20,667 nt of DNA from SHLQ01 sp964445255. GTDB lineage: Bacteria; Actinomycetota; Acidimicrobiia; Acidimicrobiales; SHLQ01. The notes under the pieces are model-generated. The model made no database searches, was not told the DNA's origin, and was given only the letters and a program-made list of their open reading frames with translations. Positions 14,909 to 20,667 of this stretch are shown here, piece after piece. Numbering within the stretch: position 1 is the first letter of the stretch; each line of letters begins with the position of its first letter. Location: contig CAYUKM010000044.1 in the NCBI GenBank assembly GCA_964445255.1, positions 1 to 20,667 of the forward strand. Direction: 5' to 3'. The position numbers and the translations under genes were made by a program.

Positions 14909-17900
14909 ATGGCAGCGAGAGGCGAAGACTTCGGCGCGCTTGCTCAACGCGAGGGCGATCTTCTCATCTCTGTCGCCAGGAAACTAAAGTGTCGAAGCTG
15001 GATCGATCTGGTTCTGGATGGGGCTGGTGTGGCTGATACACCGGATGTACGAATTGATATCGCACCGCGTTTCGCGCTGTACCTAGATGGTCGAGCCATC
15101 GACGTATCGAGACCGCAAGTTCGGACGGTCTTGGCGCTACTCGCGACGAGTCGAGGTTCGCTTGGTGGTGGCGAACTTGAAGCAGCTCTCTGGCCCGCCG
15201 CGCTCCCCGCTAACCCCAGCGCAGCGCTACGTACTGTCATCTCGCGTTGTCGATCAGCGCTCGGGGACGCGTCGAGTCTCCTCGTGGCAGATGGTGGCTC
15301 GTTCTTGCTCGATGTGGAGACCGACTACTCACAGCTCAGAACGCTTGTTGAATCACAGGAATGGGAGGTCGCGGACACCGAGGTGCTGTTGGCCGACTCG
15401 GAAGGAGTGGCTTTTGGTGGAGTGATCGACTCTGTTCTGATCGACGAGCGACGAATCGAGTTCGAACGGCTACGAGACCGTATGCATCGAAGACTTGTTG
15501 AGCGCTATGCCACTGACGGCCGTCTCGAAGATGCGGTGCAGCAGGCGCGGAAGGTTCTTGACACCTCGCCAGGCGATGAACACGTTGCGTCGACGGCAGC
15601 GAGAGCATTGGCAAAGCTCGGCCGAAAGTCTCATGGCATCGAGTTGCTCCAACGAACCCGCTCGTACCTCATATCGAAAGGCCTCGATGTAGCGCCTGAG
15701 TTCCAAGAGGTAGAGGCAGAGGTGCTGGCGTCCCGGGCGGTCGCCGATCGCCTCAGCTCCGTCGAGCCTGAGGTCCCGAGTGAGGTGTTCGTCGGCCGTG
15801 AAGACGAGCTTTCCCGCTTGACCGAACTGCGTCCGGGAGAGACAGTCGTTGTGGAGGGAGAATCGGGGATCGGAAAGACAGCGCTTCTCGGCGTTTACGC
15901 ATCGCGTAGCGCCGAGGCAGGTGTTCACCTGGTTCGGGCCCAGGGCAGCTCCACAGCCACGACGCCGATGAGCGCGCTCTCAAGTCTGGTCCGCGGTCTC
16001 CTTCAGCTGTCGGGCTCCAGCCCGACCGAACAGCAGCTCCCGGCAATTGCGTTACTTCTCCCCGAGCTTGGCCTCGACTCGCCCCCGCTTACGAGCCGAG
16101 AAGCATTGGTTGCGGGTATTTCCGATTTCATCTTGGAAGAGGTCTCCAAGACCCGAGCCGTGCTCGCAATAGACGACGGCCAGTGGCTGGACCTCGCATC
16201 TGGGCTGGTGTTAGAAGCACTCGTGCGGAGCAGACGATGTCGACTGCTGATTTTCGCTCGGGCAGGGGAGATGCCAAGTGTCCTGGGTGACGCGGAAAGC
16301 CAGGTTGAGTATCTCCAGTTGGGTCCCCTTGACCGGGAGGACTCTGAGACGCTCGTGGTGGCGACCGCTCCAGACCTAAGCCCCACACCCCTCCCGCGCC
16401 GCCTACACCAGTGGAGCGGTGGCAACCCGTTCTTTCTTCAGATGCTCGTCGATCTCGCTAAGGAAGAGATTGACCTCGATGAGTCACTTCCGCCGATCGT
16501 CCTCGATGCGACCCATCGACGGATGGAGGTCCTAAGCCGAGATAGTCGCCAAGTCCTCCAAAAGGCAGCGGTCATCGGCCTGGCCTTCAAAGAGGAAACC
16601 ATCACACTTCTCGACAATGCGGCCCGTCGGGGCATTCGCGAAGCTGTCCAGGCGGGCCTTATCGAGGCACGATCCGATGGCCTGTGCTCGTTTCGTCACG
16701 CGATTGTTGCTGACGCCGCGTACCAATCACTCGGAGAAGCCGATCGCGTAGCGCTGCACGATCAAGTCGGCAGGCTTCTGGAAATGAGCGGTTCGGATCC
16801 AATCACTGTCTTTGCCCATGCGCGAAAGGCAGTCACCCTGGATCCATGGCGGGCAGGGGAGCTCGCATTAGCGGCTGCGACTCAACATGTCGCCAGCTTT
16901 CAATGGGAGGAGGCCGTAGAAGTCGCTTCGTGGGCGCTTGAGGCCGGACTGATTCGAAGCCGACATCGACTTGCCATCGCCAAGGCTCGAGCCGAGCTGG
17001 CCTTGGGGGTCCCAAACAGCCACATCGCACTGTTGGATGGAGCTCAAAAGGCGCTAGAGGCTGGCGATGAGGTCGCGCTTATTGATGCCGTTGTCGAGCT
17101 CTGCAACAGCGGCTCGGTTGCGTTAACTGGCCTTGACGTCGATGTTGTGAAAGGGATCGTCGATGCAGCGTTGGCTGCGGCTGTCGATGGCTACCGCCTA
17201 GATGAGCTTCGGGCGTGTGTTGCCAGAGCCTTTGTGTACTCGCGGCACGGGGCGTTTGGGCAAGAGCAGTACGCGATGGCATTCGCGAACTATGAGCACC
17301 ACGATCGGCCGATCCAAGAGCTCATCTTGCGAAACAGTGAGGCTGGGCTGTCCAACCCTCGAGACTTCGGGTTGGCTCAGCGGGCCACGACCCTGTTGAG
17401 TGATGCGGCAGATCGAAGTCCCGAGCTTCGGTGGCTCTCACGATGGTTCGAGTTTCGTGACGCGCTAATCGCTGGGGATGGCGATCGTTTGGCTTGGGCG
17501 CTTCGCGACATCCGTAAAGGAGCGACGGATTCTGCTCGGCGACACGCATTTGTGGTGCTGGGTCAGACCTTTGACATGGACATGCAGCGTTCGTGGGCCG
17601 AGGCGACCATGGGCTTGATCCACGAGGACTTCGACGGTGCCGAGAGGTACGCACAACAAGCGTTGGAGACCGGGCTCGAACAACTTGCCATTCGCGGCGA
17701 TGGCTTTGGCGAAGGCTGGGTCATGAACTCCTACGGTCTCTTGCTCTTGGCAATTCGTCGTGGACAAGGACGCCTCGACGAACTTGTTGAGGTGGTCGAG
17801 ACGGGTGCCCCGTTGGTTCCAGCGTGGCGAGTCGCAATCGTCATCGCGAACCATGCGGCCGGGAACATCGAGCGAGTGCGGCGCGAACTCGATGTCGTTA

Positions 17901-18214
17901 CCGCAGATAGTTTTTCTGTGCTCGTACCGGATCCGACTTGGACCGCTGCAACGCATCTTCTGGCTGAGCCCGTCGCCAAGTTCTGTGACGAAGCCACGAT
18001 TCGCTTGCTGTACGCCATGATCGAGCCGTACCAGGACCGGATGAGCTACAGCGGGCTTTGCACGTTTGGTCCAATGGGCGAGTCTTGTGCGATTTTGGCG
18101 GACGCACTGGGGATGAGCGATGCCGCTGCCTTGCACCGAGCTAATGCCGCAAGTCAGTTAGAGCGCTTACGGGAGCGGTCTCGCTGGGGGTTTGAGGACA
18201 GTGCGTTGACTTAG
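14909..18214 (+). CDS. BTAD–AAA ATPase–TPR transcriptional regulator (SARP/LAL-like)
   Basis: An 1101-residue regulator. Residues ~48-120 form an OmpR-like winged helix (FALYLDGRAIDVSRPQ, then LRTVISRCRSALG). Residues ~140-275 form the bacterial transcriptional activation (BTAD) helical domain. The AAA_16/STAND ATPase starts at VFVGREDEL, with Walker A GESGIGKT at 317-324, Walker B AVLAIDDGQWLD at 417-428, and winged-helix and arm segments to ~620. From ~640 to the end are TPR-like helices. There is no C-terminal LuxR HTH, so DNA binding rests on the N-terminal domain. STAND proteins of this class act as ligand-triggered activators. It is divergent from the MFS/DinB pair, the likely target. 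An in-frame GTG at 15029 would place the HTH closer to the N-terminus as in most relatives. Confidence 0.88.
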   Translation: MAARGEDFGALAQREGDLLISVARKLKCRSWIDLVLDGAGVADTPDVRIDIAPRFALYLDGRAIDVSRPQVRTVLALLATSRGSLGGGELEAALWPAALPANPSAALRTVISRCRSALGDASSLLVADGGSFLLDVETDYSQLRTLVESQEWEVADTEVLLADSEGVAFGGVIDSVLIDERRIEFERLRDRMHRRLVERYATDGRLEDAVQQARKVLDTSPGDEHVASTAARALAKLGRKSHGIELLQRTRSYLISKGLDVAPEFQEVEAEVLASRAVADRLSSVEPEVPSEVFVGREDELSRLTELRPGETVVVEGESGIGKTALLGVYASRSAEAGVHLVRAQGSSTATTPMSALSSLVRGLLQLSGSSPTEQQLPAIALLLPELGLDSPPLTSREALVAGISDFILEEVSKTRAVLAIDDGQWLDLASGLVLEALVRSRRCRLLIFARAGEMPSVLGDAESQVEYLQLGPLDREDSETLVVATAPDLSPTPLPRRLHQWSGGNPFFLQMLVDLAKEEIDLDESLPPIVLDATHRRMEVLSRDSRQVLQKAAVIGLAFKEETITLLDNAARRGIREAVQAGLIEARSDGLCSFRHAIVADAAYQSLGEADRVALHDQVGRLLEMSGSDPITVFAHARKAVTLDPWRAGELALAAATQHVASFQWEEAVEVASWALEAGLIRSRHRLAIAKARAELALGVPNSHIALLDGAQKALEAGDEVALIDAVVELCNSGSVALTGLDVDVVKGIVDAALAAAVDGYRLDELRACVARAFVYSRHGAFGQEQYAMAFANYEHHDRPIQELILRNSEAGLSNPRDFGLAQRATTLLSDAADRSPELRWLSRWFEFRDALIAGDGDRLAWALRDIRKGATDSARRHAFVVLGQTFDMDMQRSWAEATMGLIHEDFDGAERYAQQALETGLEQLAIRGDGFGEGWVMNSYGLLLLAIRRGQGRLDELVEVVETGAPLVPAWRVAIVIANHAAGNIERVRRELDVVTADSFSVLVPDPTWTAATHLLAEPVAKFCDEATIRLLYAMIEPYQDRMSYSGLCTFGPMGESCAILADALGMSDAAALHRANAASQLERLRERSRWGFEDSALT

Positions 18215-18329
18215 CGCCGGTTTCCACCGCGCTGCGCGCGACGATACGTGCGGAAACGCTCCGGAAATCACCTTCTGTATATTGCATCAAGTCGAACATC
18301 AACGGCGGGGTGTTCTTCGTAAGGTTGGG

Positions 18330-18348
18330 GGCTCACGCGGGGTGAGCC
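18330..18348. terminator. Hairpin between convergent genes, possible bidirectional terminator
   Basis: GGCTCAC (18330-18336) and GTGAGCC (18342-18348) form a perfect 7-bp stem with a GCGGG loop, extendable by two G-T pairs. It lies in the 163-bp gap between the convergent regulator and phnE genes, 29 bp past the phnE stop. There is no real T-tract on either strand. Directly after the regulator stop, GTTTCC (18222-18227) and GGAAAC (18252-18257) flank a small CGCG-CTG-CGCG hairpin that may also help end transcription. Confidence 0.4.
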
Positions 18349-18377
18349 TTCGACCAGCTGCGCACAGGGCCGAAAAG

Positions 18378-19955
18378 CTAACGCAGCTGATGGCGGATTC
18401 GGTTGCCGAAGGCGTCGACGGCAATCGCGGCGACCGTTAGCACGACGATGACGCCTGTGACGGCGGAGAAATCACGGGCTACGAGGTGATCGTTGAGGAG
18501 TTGGCCGAGCCCACCTGCCCCGACGACTCCGACGACGACGGTCTCTCGGACGATGACCTCGAAGCGGTAGACGCTGAGGGCAATGAGCCGCGGCGACACC
18601 GCTGGGATCGACCCGTAGAGCAGCGCGCTCAGTCGACCCGACCCCGTGGCGAGCAGTTGGTCGGTGGGTGCGGTGTCGGTTTCTTCGATCGCTTCGGCGA
18701 AGAGTCGACCGATCACCCCGAGGTTGTAGATCGCCAGCCCGATCGCTCCCGGCCACAGCCCGGGGAAGAACACGAGCACCGCGAGGAAGGCCCAGATGGG
18801 TGCGGGGACGCTGCGAGCCAATAGTAAGAAGATCCGGGTGATGAGCCCGGTAGCTTCGGTGACCGGGGTTGGCTGGGCGAGCGTCTCGGTACGGCGTCGC
18901 GCCACCAGAGCTAGAACGAAGCCGCCCACGGCAGAAATCACCAGGGCCAAGATGGAGAGTGCTGCCGTGTCCACCGTGGCTCGGAACAGTTCGCCCAAGC
19001 CCCCAGGGCCCAGAACTGGTGAGAACAGATCGCCGAGAAGTCGACGTCCGAGCCGGAAGGTTCGCTCGTCCCACAACACCGTGGGGTCGAGGCGAGCCCA
19101 CCAAGCGGACAACGGCACGAGGAAGGCGATCGCCGCAATCGAAAGCCGATTGACGGTCTGCTCGCTCGAGCGGCGGATCACCGTGGACCAGCGATCGATC
19201 AGTCCGCTCAATATCATGAGCGCCACGATCAGAGTCCAGATCTCGTTGTAGCGAAGGGTCTCAAAGCTCAGGTCGAGTTGGAACCCGAGGCCGCCGACAC
19301 CGACGATGCCGAGTACCGCGGCCGATCGGATGGAGCACTCCATGCGGTAGAAGCCATAGGAGACGAAGTCGTGGCGAATGTCGGGGAGCACTCCGTAGAA
19401 CAAGGCCGTGAGTCGGCCTGCGCCGGTGGCCCGAAGCTGGTCGAACCCGGCGCGGTCGCTGGTGTCGACCGCATCGGCGTACACCTTGGTCACGATCGCC
19501 CCGAAAGGGATCGTGATCGCGAGCACCGCGACCATCGGGTCGAACCCAAAAACCTGGACCAGGAGTAGGGCCCAAATGACCTCGTGGATTGCCCGAGGAA
19601 CCACGAGTAGGAACTGCGAGACCCGGCGAACGATGTGATTGCCCCACAGAAGTTCGGACGTGACAACGGCACCAACCGCGCCAACGGCCAGCGATGCAAC
19701 CGTGCCGAGTACCGCTAACGCAAAGGTTGTGAGCGCAGCGTCGATCGTCAGGCGTAAAAACCCGGCGCCCAACTCGGGTCTTAGGCTGGCGCTCCAGAAC
19801 TCGAGCAGGTTCGGCCAGCCGCGAACGTTGACGATGTTCGCGCCGATGCCGGCGCGCCAACCAGCCCACGCCAGGCCAGCGATCACCAGGGCAAGCGTGC
19901 GCTGTCGACCAGCGGATCGGTCGTCGACGAGGCGGTTGCCACCGATAGCTACCAC
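18378..19955 (-). CDS. phnE: Phosphonate-type ABC transporter permease, tandem double PhnE fusion
   Basis: A 525-residue inner-membrane protein made of two PhnE-like permease halves. Each half has about six helices and an EAA-type coupling loop: FDQLRATGAGRLTALFYGVLP at about 171-191 and TDQLLATGSGRLSALLYGSIP at about 431-451. Each loop is followed by the same YRxE-xxR...VVGVGGLGxxL block. One chain would therefore supply both halves of the membrane channel. The start chosen is GTG at 19955, 4 bp after the phnC stop. The frame stays open to an ATG at 20036, but that extension overlaps phnC and is Arg/Ser-rich, so it looks like antisense-frame noise. Its partners are PhnC upstream and a binding protein (PhnD) expected outside the window. 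The substrate may be a phosphonate, phosphite or phosphate ester. Confidence 0.9.
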   Translation of the reverse strand: MVAIGGNRLVDDRSAGRQRTLALVIAGLAWAGWRAGIGANIVNVRGWPNLLEFWSASLRPELGAGFLRLTIDAALTTFALAVLGTVASLAVGAVGAVVTSELLWGNHIVRRVSQFLLVVPRAIHEVIWALLLVQVFGFDPMVAVLAITIPFGAIVTKVYADAVDTSDRAGFDQLRATGAGRLTALFYGVLPDIRHDFVSYGFYRMECSIRSAAVLGIVGVGGLGFQLDLSFETLRYNEIWTLIVALMILSGLIDRWSTVIRRSSEQTVNRLSIAAIAFLVPLSAWWARLDPTVLWDERTFRLGRRLLGDLFSPVLGPGGLGELFRATVDTAALSILALVISAVGGFVLALVARRRTETLAQPTPVTEATGLITRIFLLLARSVPAPIWAFLAVLVFFPGLWPGAIGLAIYNLGVIGRLFAEAIEETDTAPTDQLLATGSGRLSALLYGSIPAVSPRLIALSVYRFEVIVRETVVVGVVGAGGLGQLLNDHLVARDFSAVTGVIVVLTVAAIAVDAFGNRIRHQLR

Positions 19956-19959
19956 GACA

Positions 19960-20667
19960 TCACGACCGCTCGTACAGGTCTTCGAGCGCGGCGGGGTCGA
20001 CCTCAGCGACCGGAAGGTCGAAGACGACCTTGCCATGGTTGAGTGCGATGATCCGGTCGACGTGGCGTATCGCCAGATCCGGATCGTGGACGCTGATCAC
20101 CGCAGTCCATGGAGCATCCCGATCGCACAGCAAAGCCATCACCTGGTTCGAGAGCTCCGGATCGACCGAAGACGTCGGTTCATCGGCAAGCAACAGGTCC
20201 GGGCGTTGCAGCAGCGTGCGCGCAACCGCCACGCGCTGTTGCTCGCCACCGGAGAGGTCGCCGGTCCGAGCGCCGATCCGATCGGCGAGGCCGACCTCTG
20301 CAAGCACCCGTTCAACTTGATCGCGATCGCGCGGGCGGATGAGAGAGGCGATCGCCGCAGGCGTCGACCACGAACCGAGCCGCCCGCCGTTCACCGAGTG
20401 CACGACGCGAAGCGCCGGTGCCAGACCGAGGGCCTGGCTGATGATGCCGACACGTTGGCGGTGTTTTCGGAGCGCCGATCCGTCAAGCTCAGCGAGCGAT
20501 CGCCCAAGCACTGACACCTCACCCGAGGTCGGCTCGACGATGCCCGCTGCGGTGTGAATGAGCGAGGACTTGCCCGCACCGCTCGGCCCGATGAGCGCGA
20601 CGCGTTCGCCCAGGCGCACCGAAACGGAGACGCCGTTGAGTGCAACGACGTCTCCGTGTCTGACGGT
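19960..20667 (-). CDS. phnC: Phosphonate-type ABC transporter ATP-binding protein (5' end beyond the window)
   Basis: The reading frame continues without a break to the last base of the window. The visible 235 residues begin TVRHGDVVALNGVSVSV, so only a few N-terminal residues are missing. In visible numbering, Walker A is GPSGAGKS at 27-34, the Q-loop Gln is near 78, the ABC signature LSGGEQQ is at 138-144, Walker B LLLADEP follows at about 158-164, and the switch His is at 194 (SVHDPD). It powers the fused PhnE permease encoded 4 bp downstream. A GTG at 20619 could be mistaken for the start, but it would delete the beta-strand before Walker A. Confidence 0.93.
   Translation of the reverse strand, partial: TVRHGDVVALNGVSVSVRLGERVALIGPSGAGKSSLIHTAAGIVEPTSGEVSVLGRSLAELDGSALRKHRQRVGIISQALGLAPALRVVHSVNGGRLGSWSTPAAIASLIRPRDRDQVERVLAEVGLADRIGARTGDLSGGEQQRVAVARTLLQRPDLLLADEPTSSVDPELSNQVMALLCDRDAPWTAVISVHDPDLAIRHVDRIIALNHGKVVFDLPVAEVDPAALEDLYERS

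Noticed and set aside
14561..14947. Open frame on the minus strand overlapping the MFS 5' end
   Set aside because: It is low-quality Ser/Arg/Pro-rich sequence in a shifted frame with no family features. The MFS helices are in the other frame.
17900..18214. A C-terminal LuxR HTH in the large regulator
   Set aside because: No LuxR-type recognition helix pattern is present. The chain ends in TPR-like helices and a short charged tail.
19956..20036. N-terminal extension of PhnE to an ATG at 20036
   Set aside because: It overlaps the end of phnC by 77 bp, has no Shine-Dalgarno and encodes Arg/Ser/Thr-rich sequence not seen in permease N-termini.
1..20667. tRNA, rRNA, CRISPR, IS elements or phage genes
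   Set aside because: No cloverleaf, regularly spaced repeats, transposase or integrase motifs, or target-site duplications were found by eye on either strand.

Overview
The window is about 20.7 kb of densely coding, GC-rich DNA (roughly 60% GC by eye). It most likely comes from an actinobacterium of the Acidimicrobiia/Ilumatobacter kind. The evidence for this is a BTAD–AAA–TPR regulator, a mycothiol-type DinB-fold protein, a secreted protein with a long Thr/Pro stalk, several GTG/TTG starts, and phosphonate-type transport genes. The taxonomic assignment is inference. No rRNA, tRNA, CRISPR array, IS element or phage gene is visible.

Layout. (1) 11–5630, + strand: a translationally coupled methionine-cycle operon (ATGA overlaps at both junctions) with an ArsR-type HTH fused to a SAM-dependent methyltransferase, then metF and a full-length cobalamin-dependent metH. 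(2) 5933–9991, + strand: five tightly packed genes with junctions of 0 bp or 1–4 bp overlap. They encode a DUF1348/NTF2-fold protein, a four-helix membrane protein, a zinc alcohol dehydrogenase, an aldehyde dehydrogenase, and a short protein that reads as a divergent thymidylate-synthase-fold enzyme. An extended inverted repeat sits just before the operon. (3) 10226–12784, + strand: a large anchored or secreted acidic protein with a Thr-rich stalk and an Asp-box beta-propeller. The propeller carries a repeated ~100-residue insert module with paired cysteines. It has a 234-bp leader region with a terminator-like hairpin and further hairpins near a strong ribosome-binding site. (4) 12779–14807, − strand: a DinB/maleylpyruvate-isomerase-fold protein and an MFS transporter. 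Divergent from these, at 14909–18214, is a large BTAD–AAA ATPase–TPR regulator. (5) 18378–20667, − strand: phnC (cut by the window edge) and a tandem-fused double phnE permease.

How they fit together. Region 1 regenerates methionine from homocysteine: MetF makes 5-methyl-THF and MetH uses it with B12. The fused regulator probably senses the SAM/SAH state. Region 2 looks like an alcohol-to-aldehyde-to-acid oxidation route with an unexplained TS-like enzyme, and it is the best candidate here for an undescribed pathway. The regulator at 14909 probably controls the divergent MFS/DinB pair. The phn genes import phosphonate or a related oxyanion; the binding protein would lie outside the window.
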